Shown here: piece after piece, positions 37,501-49,824 of the stretch
Layout: the number at the start of each line of letters is the position of its first letter
Position numbering within the stretch: the stretch's first letter is position 1
Assembly: GCF_030936135.1 (NCBI RefSeq)
Contig: NC_082603.1
Location: forward strand, 29,885,236-29,949,235
Length of the DNA stretch: 64,000 bases
Reading direction: 5' to 3'
DNA from: Gavia stellata
Lineage: Eukaryota > Chordata > Aves > Gaviiformes > Gaviidae
Made by a program: the position numbers and the translations under genes
The notes under the pieces: model-generated
The model's database searches: none
Seen by the model: the letters and a program-made list of their open reading frames with translations, nothing else
Told to the model about the DNA's origin: nothing

Positions 37501-40500
37501 GGTGCTAATCAAAAGCCAGATCTAAGGTAGTGGAGAAGCCAGGCTGGCTTGGTTCATGTCAAATATAAAGCAGTTTGCAGAATTGTTTGGAACTGCAAAA
37601 GTCTATATATTTACTCATTTAGGCATCAGAAAATTCACTACAATATCTGCTCAGGGATTCAAGTGTACTCTCCAATAGAGTGCACAGACCAAACTTTGAG
37701 AGTATTAAATTAAAAGCTTTATTACAGCTGTGACGTCTTTGTTCTGCAGATAAAATTCACAGCTAGGATGCAGAGCTATAAACATCCCCTACATTTTGTA
37801 GTCTTCTCATAGATTTTTCTTGAAGCACAAGTTCCTAGGTCTGGCTGCAAAGCTTTCAAACAGGAATAAACTAGTAACCATTCTGCTCCTCAAAAAGATG
37901 GGCTTCACTTAAATAAATGAATGAATGAATGAATGACGACCTCCTGCAGCACACTGCAGTGGTGATTTTATTTATACCAAATTCATTGAAGGATCAGCTT
38001 TTTTTGGTCTTTTTCTTAGCACAATGTCACAGTCTGAGGGAAGGATAAGACAGGTTTATATTTGTCAGTCTATTTACACCTAATCCGACTGGCATAATAG
38101 GTTAAATATAGTAGGGAGTTAACCTGCATACAGCATGACCATGCACAAGCAAATGAATCACCGAAGACTGGCTTGGCCCTGAAGAAATACTTTAACTCTG
38201 AATCTTGAGGTGTGCTTTGCAACAGTCTTTAACTGCCATTGATCTTCAGTCTTTGATCAAGTTTCAAATGGAAAAATGCCAATATTTATTTTCTATGGCT
38301 TTGGTGATGTCAAATCTCAAAGAAAATTTAATTTTTTTGTAAAACGCCGTATACTGAAGACTGTTCATAACCGGAACTTCACTTACGCTCTGAAACATAC
38401 CAAGAAGCAAAATGGTGCTCTCCTGAATGTGGCTATCTAATTATGCACTCTCACAATTCCCCTTTGGGAAAGACTCTCTTTTGCAATAACCTGAGCAATG
38501 AAGACCTTTCAAGTTAATTCAAATGAGCAGTGCTGTGCCACCTGCAAGGCAACTAGAGTATGACTCCAAGGTGTGTTTAATTTTAGATTTTACTGGCACA
38601 AAGAATACCAGAGTTGTTAGTGTTAGCTGCTTGTGGGGTTTTTTTGGAGTAAAATGAAGTAAAAGAAAGAACTGTGCAGAGCATGGAAAACTGCGGTGGT
38701 CTAGGATGTTCCAGGAAGAGCAGTACCATTTCAAATAGTGTGTCTTTTATCACTCTAGAGTCTATAAGAAGTGCTTTTAAAAACTGAGAAATCACGAATA
38801 AGAACTCACCTGTGGTTGAAAGTCAACCGGTTCCAGACCTCGGCATTCAAACTCCACTATTGTTTTGAATTTCTCGCTGTCTTCAGCCTGTAATTGAGTC
38901 AGAATACCATTAGTTTTCATCTAATTGAGAAAGAGATGGGCCAAGCGTTAGTCTAGGAATTAGTTGCTTTAAAGGCAGTACTACCAACTCTGATGTCCCA
39001 GGTGACACCAAAATCCTAGAGCTCATTTTATAGGTGGTAATTAACTAGAATTTCTCAATCTGTCACAAGGAAGCCTTCAAAAGGAAACTAATATGGCCAT
39101 TACATAATCGCCTCTAATTTGAGTGATACCATTTTGTGTTTTACTTATGAAATGTATCAGATTATTCTACACTTGAAACTGTGTGCAGGAGTCTACAAGA
39201 GACACTTTTCTGTCAGGGGAGAAAAGCAGCTTTTTGTGCTCTTGAAAGAGGAATGTGATGACAAAGCAAACCCTCAAAATATTATTAATGCTTATTTATC
39301 TTTCACTTGTTACATAAAAGAGAAACTTACGTTGTAAGGCTTGATTGTCTGACTTAAAATATCTAAAAAAAAAAAAAAAAATCAGAAATGTAAAATTGAG
39401 TGCCATTATGTCTTCGGTTTTATTCAGCACAAACCAAGCCCCAGCTTCTTCTTTCAAAGAAATTTCCTTATACAAAGTAAAAGAAACAAAGTAACAAAGC
39501 AGTTCCTGCAGTTGGCCCTCAAAAGGTAGAATTCAATTTTTCTCACTTCTCCTGAGAAGTTTACATTACAGCGTTTTGTTCCCCTACTAATGCAAAAACT
39601 TTTACATGCTTTTGTAAAATGACATTACGGATATGAGTTTTGTTCACGCAGAAGCCTGAACTCACCAGGAGGCCTTGCTGTCTCCTTCATGAGCATGATG
39701 ACAAGTACGTATCTGTTATGAACTCAAGCACCAGCGTACAAGGAAAAAAATCCCTGGTGTATGCTCTTTACAAACAGTGTCAAGCAAAAATGGGGACCAA
39801 AAAATAAACTTAGGAGAAAAAGTGTAAAATGGATGACACCTCTTAAATTTCTAAGCACATACCAATGGAGTTCTCCCTGGAACACAGCTTGCATTTCTGC
39901 ACCATAGTGGCACTTCCTCTGCCTCCTTTCAGGGGAGCACTGTCCTAAAAACCATGAAAATAGAGACATTTTTAACTGCACTCTAGCTGAGCCATTGGAA
40001 ACCTCTGCAAAGGTGAAGTAGTTTTTACAACACTGGTCTTAAACTTTCTAAAAATATTGCAGCAAGGCGGCTTTTTTTTTTTTTTAACTAGAGAGATCTA
40101 TAATTCAGAAAGCTGTGATTATCAAAGAATAATTCTATTCTAGAGTTTTACAATAGTGATTAACGGATAGTTATGTCTTGTCCATATAGGCATGTTCCAT
40201 TAATTCCTCAAAATACATTCTTACCATTCAGTAGTATGCAACAAGAAGGGATGATTATTCCTAAGAACAGAACCTTTTCTTATGCCTCATAAATTTTATC
40301 CTGCTTTTTCAGTTTCCAAATGCTAATTTAGCCTGCTTAACTCACCTTGAGTTACCTAAACTTCTCCAAAAAGATTCCATCAGCATCAGAGAAAGATGCT
40401 ACAGGCTCAACCTTATCCTGCTATCACTTCAAAATTTGTTTCTAAATGATATTTTTACAGAAAGGCGGCTTTTCAAAGCAGACGTAAATACTTTGTCACC

Positions 40501-41589
40501 TACAGTCATCATTCCAATGGCATATTTCAATTAACAGTCTCCAACTATTTTTTTTAATATGAATGACAGCATTTCCTGAATGCATATAGCTATTAAAATA
40601 CTATCTCACCTAAAGTGCAAGTTATCACATCCCTGACGCTAGTATCTCTTGCGTGCAAGAGGCAGGTTTGTTTTCTCATTTTTTGTTCTGATGCAGGTTA
40701 CAACAGGGAAACATACCATCAATCGCAGATACTGCCATTTTTCAGAAACTTCACCACAGTTCCCACATTTCAGCTGAAAAATAAACATAAATCAGAGAAT
40801 TTAAAGCTGTCAATAATCAGGGATTAAAAAGCTGAAGGAGTTTACGTGAGCCCTCCAGATTCACAATCCCCACTCTTTCACAGTGAGAGGAGCCGGAGGC
40901 AGGTTATCGTTGCCATCTATCCCGTTAGGCCCCTGAGCTGACTCGACCTGGCGGGTATGCCCGCCGCAGAGGGTCTGCCCTTCGGCGCGTTGGATGGACA
41001 ACGTGTTACAAAGCACGGTCACAAAATAAAAGATGGGAATAACGCATCTCGCCATTTACCTGGGTTACCTGCCAACGGATATTGGATTACCAACCACCTC
41101 ACCAGTGGAGGCACTGACCAACACCTGCACTTAAGACTTTTCGTTATTGCAAGGTAATGTATAATGTAACACGGGTACTAATGTATATATGTCTATATAT
41201 TTGTACCACCACATCCGTTGCTCCTGTAGCAGCCTGTTCGCACTGTGTGGAAGAAACTCCATGGCTGTTTAAGCTGAGCGATGTGACACTTAACACCGCA
41301 GGCCTTCATCGCCAGGTGCCCCGCCGGACAGCCCAACAGGCTCTCAACACCGAGAACGGCGCCTCCCCGCTCCCGAAGACCCCGAGGCCGCCGCCCGCCG
41401 CACCTTGAGGTACCAGCGGAAGTCCTCCCCCTCGGCCCGCAGGCGGGTGATGTTCTCCAGCGTGGCGCGCAGCTGCAGCCCGATCCTCTGCAAGGCAAGA
41501 GGCAGCGAGAGAGGCCGTCAGCTCAGCTCAGCTCAGCTCCGTTCGGCTCGGTTCAGTCCGGCCCGGCCGCGGCTCCGACCTACCCCCAT
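34503..41589 (-). CDS. CZIB: CZIB (C1orf123), CXXC-motif zinc-binding protein (complete, 8 exons)
   Basis: Small conserved eukaryotic DUF866-family protein that binds zinc; its cellular role is poorly defined. Minus-strand coding exons: 41584-41589 (6 nt, Met-Gly only), 41404-41487 (84), 40717-40773 (57), 39863-39944 (82), 39331-39362 (32), 38810-38887 (78), 35415-35480 (66), 34503-34580 (78 including TAA). The total of 483 nt gives 160 aa, the same length as I recall for human. The two zinc-binding CXXC pairs are intact: C33-GN-C36 in exon 3 and C67-KL-C70 in exon 4. The N-terminus reads MGRIGLQLRATLENITRLRA and the C-terminus GIYEVTHKFVKC, both typical of the family. Exon 1 codes for only two residues; it is placed because ATGGGG is followed directly by GTAGGT and joins in frame to exon 2. 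Every intron is GT-AG. The gene converges on CPT2 and lies in tandem downstream of MAGOH. Confidence 0.96.
36908..36921 (-). promoter_or_regulatory. Candidate CTCF binding site in CZIB intron 6
   Basis: Plus strand CTGCCCCCTGCTGG fits the CTCF core written as YTGCCMYCTRSTGG at all 14 positions, so the forward motif (CCASYAGRKGGCAR) is on the minus strand. It lies in an isolated CpG-rich patch (about 36820-37010) inside an otherwise AT-rich 3.3 kb intron. Occupancy cannot be judged from sequence. Confidence 0.6.
37916..37935. repeat. (AATG)n tetranucleotide microsatellite
   Basis: Five tandem AATG units in CZIB intron 6, immediately preceded by AAAT-type sequence. Short, and probably variable between individuals. 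Confidence 0.9.
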
Positions 41590-42064
41590 GGCCTCGCAGG
41601 GTGCCCGGTAGCTCACGGGGCTGCGGAGGCGCCGCACTATCGGGACTCCCCTGACGGCCCCCCTCAGGCCCGTCCCGCCTCTCGCGGGAGCACCTGCGTG
41701 GTTTTAGTGTTTTTTCTTCCCCCCCCCCCCCCGCCCCCCCCGCCGTGCGTCGGTGCCCTCAGCCAAGCTGGCGGCCGCCTCCCGCTGCTCTCTGCCGGGC
41801 TGAAGCTGACGTGAAGCCGAAGCTGCCCTCGGCCAAGATGGCGCCGCCGGCGAGGCCTGTCCCCGCCCCGCCCCGCCGCCCGTCGGAGCGGCCCCGGGCG
41901 GGAGGCGCGGCGGGCTGGGCCCCGGCGAGAGGGGCGGCCGGTTCAGGGGATGAAAGCGGGACGGTGGTGGGGAAGCGGGGCAGACCTGTGGGGAGGAGGG
42001 TGCTGGCAGGAAAGGCAGACGGGGCCTGCGGCAAGAGGAGGGAAAGCAGGAGGTGCTGGCGCAG
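41300..42064. promoter_or_regulatory. CZIB: CpG island / promoter of CZIB
   Basis: GC-rich island spanning CZIB exons 1-2 and about 470 nt upstream. It holds a CRE-like TGACGTGA at 41807-41814, a YY1-like AAGATGGCGCC at 41835-41845, and a C14-G-C8 run at 41719-41741. No TATA box is apparent. The right end carries a consensus-like plus-strand donor CAG|GTAATA at 42062-42067, which could belong to a divergent transcript. Confidence 0.82.
41518..41539. repeat. (GCTCA)n short tandem repeat in CZIB intron 1
   Basis: About four units of AGCTC/GCTCA sit inside the 96-nt intron 1 (41488-41583) of CZIB, within its CpG-rich promoter region. Length variation here would alter one of the shortest introns in the window. 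Confidence 0.85.
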
Positions 42065-42785
42065 GTAATAGGGGTTAGATGTTTTCACGTTTTAGAAGTA
42101 ATTTAACCACAATCTTTTTTTAATCGCAATGGCTACTCACTTAGGAAAACCAGAAAGAGGTGCTAGAGGAAGCGAGGGCACAGTTTGGCAGAGGAACACC
42201 CTCAGAGCCGGTGGGGAGCCTCAGACCACTGTGGTGTCTCCCACAGTGCATTACAAAAATTACCACTTTGAAGTTGAGACATGTTTGGTCCTCTAAGTCT
42301 CTTAATCAATTCTGCACAACAGATCTGCTAGTCTAGAACTTAACTAAATACATTCTACATTGTGTTTAATTTCAGTTTTTCCTAAAGCTGGATGGGAGTG
42401 TCAGTGAGGATCCTGGATGGCTCCCAGGTGGCCTGTTGGCTACTTCTGCTCTGAAGGCAATGGGTAATCACAGCAGCAGGTTGTGACAAAGCTGATATGT
42501 CTTTGCTATAACCGGTTATCATGTGTAGCTATCAGTTGTTTTGCGTATTTGAGCTGGCCAACAGAATATCCAACTCAGGATAGTAACAAAAGTTTATCTT
42601 GACAGCTGGCAAAAGTTTCACTTCACAGAGCCAGACTTAATTCCATTTTCTACTGCTGCATAATAAAGAAGTGAAATACAGCTTTGTGTGATACAAGCGA
42701 CATAACATACCCTGAACGTATCATGATAAAAGAAGTGTTAGGAAGTCAGTTTCTCACCAGAAGTTATAAATACGGATCTCACCAT

Positions 42786-42791
42786 TTTATT
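42786..42791 (-). terminator. MAGOH: MAGOH polyadenylation signal AATAAA (distal)
   Basis: Second minus-strand AATAAA, 136 nt past the stop. It would give a more usual 3' UTR length than the proximal copy. Confidence 0.45.
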
Positions 42792-42916
42792 AAGACAGTC
42801 ACTGACAGTTTGTAAAAAAAACATTCTGACATACATAAAAGCTTCAGGCCAGAGATAGCAAAGAACTGAAACAGCATTCCTCCCCCCCCCCCCCTACTGC
42901 AATACAAACTTAAAAG

Positions 42917-42922
42917 TTTATT
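42917..42922 (-). terminator. MAGOH: MAGOH polyadenylation signal AATAAA (proximal)
   Basis: Minus strand reads TAA-ATTG-AATAAA: the hexamer starts only 4 nt after the stop codon. A second AATAAA lies at 42786-42791. Confidence 0.4.
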
Positions 42923-42926
42923 CAAT

Positions 42927-44600
42927 TTAAATTGGCTTAATCTTGAAGTGCAGCCCAATAAGACTGAAGACTAGACACTTAAGGTCCTGTACCAGGTAGT
43001 AGAACACTCTCAAGCCTTCTGGATCCCTGCAGTACACAACAGAAGGAAGGAAAAAAAAATAGATTGATGTTTTAAGAGAGCAGTTTATAGAACTAACATC
43101 TTAAAAACCCCCAAAGCCTTTAGGGAGACTTTTCAGAGGTCGTCTTGTACGTTAACAGATTTGCTTCATCCTGCATGGATTGATAAAACAGTCTACAGTG
43201 CAAGTTTGCAAGTTTTAAGTTTTGACAAAATGTGCATTTTTATCATGAAACCAAGAAGTAACATCACTTTGGATTTACAAAACATGATACCCGGTCTTTT
43301 TAGTTTAGGTGAAATATAGAAGTCTTGGTTCTCCCAGAGACATTGGCGTGGACAGGCCAACGACAGTTCCGTTCAGACTCTGAATACGCCTAGCAGGGGT
43401 TCCTACAGTACCATGAGCTGCTCGGTGAGTTTGAAAATACAGTGCGTAATGACAGAGTCTAAAAGTGTTTGGTACATTACGCGGGAACACAGAGCTCTTG
43501 TGGCCCCAGGAACTGATTTGTACTTTGAAACAATATAAAATACAAGTAATCATCAAATTCTAATATAGATCGTTACATAAGAACAACAGCAACAGAAAAA
43601 AGCAGAGTACGTACTTGGATTGATTTACATCAATGAGTGAACCGATTTTTGACGTGGTAAAGGAGATGTGCTCATCACCAATTACTATTTCAAGCTCCTG
43701 AAAAAATAGAAGATTATAGGAAGTCAAACTACCGCTTTATGGTATTAGTTACAGAAATACTTCAGTACTGAGGTGAGAGCTTTTCTGTTTTTATTACAAA
43801 GGTATTGAACGCTGTAGGTCTGTAAATCGTATTATCTCTCACAACTAAACTGCCATTTAGGCACTGCTCGGGTTTTAAAATAGTGTTTGTTTCTCTCTTG
43901 TCTAGAAATGATACTGACGTGAAGAAAGAGTTCAGTTATGCTTCTAACGAGCTAACACATAAAAATTAAAGCGGCAATTAGAAACCGCACACCAACCTGC
44001 CGACCAACTCTGTCAGGGGGAGGCCATAGCGCATCATCTTCTTTTGTGATTTCACTGTCGTCGATTATTCTCTTCAGCTCCTCCATCACGCTCTTATGCA
44101 CGTAAGCCTACGAACAATACTCCAGCGTGAACACACATCCCCAGGCGCTACCCAGCGCGCCGCCGGGGTCTCTCTCCTGCACAAACCGCCACACGAGCGC
44201 TTTGCTCTGCTGATTTCCCACACAGCCCCCGCTCCAGGCGCGGGCCGGCAGAGGCGCGCACCCCCACCCCCACCCCGGCAGCGGCCCGGCGGCGGCCGCC
44301 TCTCCCTCACCTCTTTTCGGATCATGACGTCGTTCTTGTAGTTGCTGTTGTTGGCGTAGCGCAGCTTCCCTGGCGAAGACAGGTCGGGCGTTAAACCCCC
44401 GCCAGGGCAGCGGTAGGCCGGCCCCGCGTCCCCCCGGGAGCGGAGAGAGCGGGCCCCGCCGGGGGTCCCGCCGCGCTCCCTCCCTCCCGCCCGGTCCCGC
44501 CCCGCCGCTCACCGTCAGGCCGGAACTCGAACTCGAGGAACTCGTGGCCGAACTTGCCCTTGTGCCCCACGTAGTAGCGGAGGTAGAAGTCGCTCGCCAT
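42927..44600 (-). CDS. MAGOH: MAGOH, exon junction complex core subunit (complete, 5 exons)
   Basis: Mago nashi homologue. It pairs with RBM8A (Y14), and the dimer locks eIF4A3 onto spliced mRNA in the exon junction complex, acting in mRNA export, localisation and nonsense-mediated decay. Minus-strand exons: 44513-44600 (88 nt), 44311-44369 (59), 43997-44107 (111), 43615-43697 (83), 42927-43026 (100 including TAA). The total of 441 nt gives 146 aa, the exact family length. The protein starts [20 protein letters not shown] and ends GLHFKIKPI. From memory of human MAGOH, the only difference I see is Ala for Glu at position 2. All introns are GT-AG and short (143, 203, 299 and 588 nt); the intron 3 donor is a slightly unusual CAG|GTTGGT. 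An intronless paralogue is excluded by the intact introns. MAGOHB is a possible alternative label, but the synteny favours MAGOH. Confidence 0.97.
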
Positions 44601-45060
44601 GGTCCCGCCGCCGCCCCGGCATGCACCGCAGCGGCGCGGGCGAAGCGCGTCACGGCGGGCGGGGGCGGGGCGGAGCGTGCTCCCCACTCCGATTGGCCGG
44701 CTGCGCCGACTGCCGCGAGCCGCAGCAGCAACGGCGGCGGTGGCGGCCGCCCCCTGGCGGGCGCCGGTGGCTGCAGCCAGGCCCACGAGGGCGGGGCGGG
44801 GGGGGGCTCCCGCTCCCTCTGTCCGCAGCGGGAGGCGGCCCCCGCGGCGGTGGCGGCGGGAGCAGAGCAGGGCCTCGGCCAACACTCAGCCCGGGCGGCC
44901 CGGACATCGCCCAGTCCCCTAGCGACGGGAAGCGGTGCAGGTGGGGGGCGCCGCCTCACGCGGGCACTCGCCGCGCCGACCGCCTTCCCCAGGGCGGAGG
45001 CTTGGGCCTTCGGCAGGTGCCCCCCCCGGGGTGCCTGGAGCCCGGGCAGCTGACACAGAG
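44110..45060. promoter_or_regulatory. MAGOH: CpG island / promoter of MAGOH
   Basis: Very GC-rich block over MAGOH exons 1-2 and about 450 nt upstream. Upstream of the ATG on the minus strand are a CRE half-site (TGACG, 44652-44648), GC boxes (GGGGGCGGGGCGG on plus, about 44660-44672) and an NF-Y CCAAT box (ATTGG on plus at 44692-44696, about 92 nt from the ATG). TATA-less housekeeping architecture. A CTCF-like CCGCCCCCTGGCGG lies at 44747-44760. Confidence 0.85.
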
Positions 45061-48000
45061 CTGTTTTCTCCTAGTAATGTTTGCAGTGTTTGACAGAAAA
45101 AAGTCATGCTGGTGCTTGATCATCGCATCCACTTTCCCCACACTGCAGCTGCGGTGGCGATGGCTTGGGTACCGCGGCTGAAACGGACCGAAGTCCCCAG
45201 GCAGGTATTGGTTTGTCAGTCAGGGCCTCTCGATTCAGGCAGTGAAGGACGTGCTGCGTGCCTTGCCCTAAAACTTGTGACTTCTTTCTAAGCGGCAAAT
45301 GAAAATTATTCACTTGTTACTAATAAAGGCTTTCTTGTAATATTTAGGCATAGTAGTAATAAAAGAGTCCTAAGTCTAGACATTAACATTTAGTGCTAGA
45401 ATTTGAAGCAGTTTTGTGCCTCCCTCGGACAAAGGCAGTAACCCAGCCGAGCTGTTCCCTGGGCACATGTGAAAGATACTCACGTACTACACTCACTCCT
45501 GTTTAACAAAGACTGATGTTACGCTAATTCAATTAAAGGACTTTCTGTAAGCCTCATAAACTCCTCCGGTTTACAGCTTCCTAACATTCAGTCTCTTTGG
45601 CTGCCATATTCCCACTAGAGCAGTTATGGTAAGAAAGGCCTCAACTTCTGTGAATTAAAAGAAGTTAGCACTTAGCCTGTTCTGCATATTAGTCCTATGT
45701 GTCATAAGAAGAGGCTCAGTGTTTTGCAGGAAATGTTGGGGAGTCCTTTTTTCCTGTTAAAAATAAATTGGAGTTGCGGTCTCTCACAGCATTTAAGGAT
45801 CAAAAACTTGTGTGTCTTTTTATTCCTTTTCTTCCTGAGATTTTCCATGGAAAAAAGATCTAATGTGGTTGTATCACCTTATTCTGTTACTGCCTGTCCA
45901 CTTCTAGCACTTACAGGAAGTTGATGTGGTTCATTGCTGTTCCATCTGTCCAGTGAGAAGCACTTTCAATGCTGCTCCATGTACGGTGTGAATATTTGTT
46001 TATGTATTATTGTCCTTTTATAGGAATATTATCTTGAAACTGATCACTTAATACAGTTCTTTAAAACTAACAGAATACCAGCTAGCAAAGCCCTCTGATG
46101 CAAACAGATGGGAGCCACCACTAGGAAGCCTTTCCAGACCTGAGCATCTGATGAGAAAGTTTTCTGGGGTGAGTTCTGTCTAAATGGCTTGGGCTATTGA
46201 ATCAAAGGTCCCCGTATCTTTCCCATCACAATAAACCTACCTGTCTTATAATTCTGTCACTTATGGTACCTTTCTGGTAAAATTTTTGAGTTTTTCTCCA
46301 GTCCCCTCACAATTTAACTGGCTATAGATAGTATCCAGAGTGTATTCATTCAAGAAAAGAGTGTTCTTTTGGAATCTCAAAGGGCTGTTTATAATTAAAA
46401 TAGGTGGTTAAAAATTACTGATTTCTTGGCCATAGTTTCCTGGGTTTAGGCAGACTCTTGGTAGTAGCTATATAAATGTGAAAAAGGATTCATTATTTTA
46501 TGTATCTTTGGGCTTGAATATTCACAATTGCATTCTGTGTTCTTTATGAATTTCCATTCTATAAAATATCTAAAAGTTGGCCCTTCAGTAGAAGAGTCCT
46601 ACTGATACAGAAATAGCTAACCAATTGCTTTCTTAACATTTACATAGTGCAAAGAAATTAAAACATGAGCCTAAAAAAGTAACATTCATATTTATACCAG
46701 ATTAAAGGATTTTTGGCAGAACTATTACCCTGCTTATTATATGAACTTGGTTCTTCAATCTAAAGGTAATACCAAGTATAAACTTCATATGTTCCTCTTA
46801 AGTACTGTCTGGCTTGACTTCAAATTCAGAGTTTTTTTTGTGAGAGAATGACTCTACTGTAATTGTCTACATTGTTTTATAAGCCTTTTCAGGAATATCA
46901 ATGCTTAATGCATTGTTGTTTAAATTACTGTGTTGGAAGGAAGAGCAAACTGGAATATGAGTTATCCTGAGAACCTGCATTTAAATTCATCTGGGCGTTG
47001 TCAACTGTCTTTGAGTTCTGTATATTAATTCTAACATACTTTATGATGAATGCATATTATGGGTGAGATAAAAGTGGTTTTTGATGTGTGTGTATTAGGT
47101 TTTTTTGTCTTCTTAAAATCAATGTCATGTTTGATGGTATTACAATAGATAGCGTATTGCTACCAGAGTGTTGTTTGGGTTATCTTCACACATTTATAAT
47201 CAAAAGGCATGCTATGCTTGAATGCATTGGCTTAAGGTTGTATTTGTGAAAGACAGAAGTGTATGGACTGTAGTTCTTTTCATTCTTCTTGAAAACATAA
47301 ACAAACAGTAATTTTTCCGTCTCTGAAGAAAATATCTCTATAAATACACATTTTTAGCATATTTAGATGTGTTAGAAGGACTGTAATATAACAATGTGCA
47401 TATCAAATCTCGATACTGATACTGGTTTATAAGGTTTTTGGTTTTTTTTCTTTTGTTGTTGTTTTATGAAGAGCAAAATTTACATGATTTTTCACTTCTG
47501 ACCTATGGGGAGGAGGAATTGATGGGGCTTGGCGAAATGGGGGAAATCAGATAAACATGCTCCGAATATTTCTATTTGGTGGGGTTTTTTTCACATGTCA
47601 GTGAAAGCTGGCAGAAAGCTCTAATAAATCAACCTACTTTGGATCCCTAATTTAACTTCGTTTTAAGGTTGTAAGATTTATGAATTGTTTGTATTTTCCT
47701 GAAAACTTGCTCATGCTGTTGGAGTAGTTGTATTTCTGCTATTTTCTTCTCTTCACTAGAAATGTTGAACACTTTGGAGAATTGGGTGACAGAATTTTTT
47801 TCCACAGATTCCAAGTAAGTCAGGTTCTTTCCTGATCTTTTTCTTGTCTCTAAGTTGTGAAACTGTGTTCTAAACATGCAGAATTTTATGCAATTGCTTT
47901 TCTGTGCATCTACAGAGTCTTTAATTCTTACTGATTCCCTTATCAAAGAAACTACTTTCACTGACTAAATTAAGACAATATAATCTTTGGAAGTTAATAA

Positions 48001-49824
48001 ATTCATAAAATGTTTCTTTAAAATGTATTTGATAGCATTTAATGTGTTCCATGATGTGGATCTTTACACGTAGATCCCTGTTACACCTGTGTTACTTCTT
48101 TACTTGCTGGGAAGAGAATTATATTCCAGTTTTGAAGAATGTTAATTTTTATGCCTCTGCATTGTGTGAAAGATAATTAGTATGAAAATACAGCTGAGTC
48201 GGCAGTCTGTTGTGGCCGTTAGAGACAAACTGACTGTGGGTTTCTATGTTAATACTAAGCTATGCTATTTAGAAAAGACATCCTTTTTTGTATCTTGAAA
48301 CTGCAATATGGGTAAGTTTTCTCTACTTGCTTAAAAATATAGGTCTGTAAGAAGTAAAATAGCTCTGTAAGAAGTAATATCTACTGTTTTGGTGCCAAGT
48401 AAAATGACCTTATTACTCTCTGAATTAAGGTTTTTCTCTGCTGTGCTATGCCGCTGTTGCCAGCTATTGACTGAAAGACATTCTTTGCAAATGCACATCC
48501 TTGCATACAAGACAATACTCGCTGAAGATGACTAAGTAAACAAAAATGCAGTGTATTGGCATCCGTATTAGAAGAAAAAAATCCTAAGCCTAGCATGGAC
48601 TCAGATGTGTAAATCTTAGTCTGAAAAGGAGAAAGATTGATGGAAATTAATAGAAAACAGGACTGGAAGGGAGTGTCGTAGTTGCCATGTTCATCCCCCT
48701 GTCCTCAGATAAGATCAGCTATCTCTCGTGAATCTTTTTGTGAATTTTAATGAAGCTTTTCGATTTTGATTGATTTTGATTCTCTGCTTTTTCTATAGAT
48801 TGTTTTTGTGGCAAATGCAAGTTCATCATGTAATTTACTTTCTCATTTGAAAAGTCAGCCCCCATATGAATCTGTTTGGTTCTAACCTGTTAGGTTTGGC
48901 AATGCTGGAAGTTGGTGTGTACTCTGGTGTATTAGAACTGCTAGCCTTGAAGAGTAACAGGGGTGTGGTACAGATGAATCCACCTCATTATAGTTTATTT
49001 CCACAAATAATTTAAGAAAATAAATATTACTTATGTAAATTGGGGTTTTTTCATAGTAGAACTGTGGCTTCAGCTTACACAAAATATTATTTGCTCTTAT
49101 TTAAAAATAGATGTGTGTTAATTCTCACTTCAAAATTTTACAGAGATATTTACGAGGGCTGACATGGGGAAGCTTGTCTCCAGTGGTTTCTTCTGAGATC
49201 CATAAAGAATCTGGCACATCTTGACTGAAGTTAGCCTTTGTGAATTATCCTCTTAAGTAGTTCCCCCAAATTGTTGGTGTTACATAGGAAAGAGGTATCT
49301 TACATCACTGTGTGTTTCAAGCTCTTAATTTAGAAATTAGCCCAAGTGCTGTATTCTATTCATGTATTTCTGCGGAAGCTGATTTTGTTTAAACAAATCT
49401 GCCAAACTGTTTGAAGGTTCCCCCAGTGGCAGGGAGCAAAGGTATTTATTTAACCTGTAGCTCATGACCTTCCTATAGGGTTGGGTTATGTCTGCAAATG
49501 GGCTGTATGTCCGTGGAAATAATCAAAGGAGTGTTAAACATTTTACCTCTTTTAATTGGAATGTTCAGGTTCTGGTCCATGTCACTTGAAAGGACATCTT
49601 AGTTGTGTTGAGCTACTCAGGATGATACTTCAGACCTGGGCTACTAAGCTGCTGTTGCTTGCTTCCATGTGGCCTTGCTTTGTCTTCAATGAATTTTGTG
49701 CTAATTTTTTTTTTATTTTATTTGAAATGGTTTACCAAATCCAAGTTTTGGTCATCTGACAGAGCCTTTTGACACACCAGAATTTCACAAACTTTACAGA
49801 GCTGAGAGACCTGGGGCAATGCAG

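Noticed and set aside
41193-41498. Minus-strand 101-codon frame over CZIB exon 2
   Set aside because: It is a different frame from the CZIB exon, which encodes RIGLQLRATLENIT; overlap only.
44108-45181. Open frames up to 283 codons on both strands around MAGOH exon 1
   Set aside because: CpG-island artefacts; only the frame beginning at 44600 encodes MAGOH, and it must splice at 44513.
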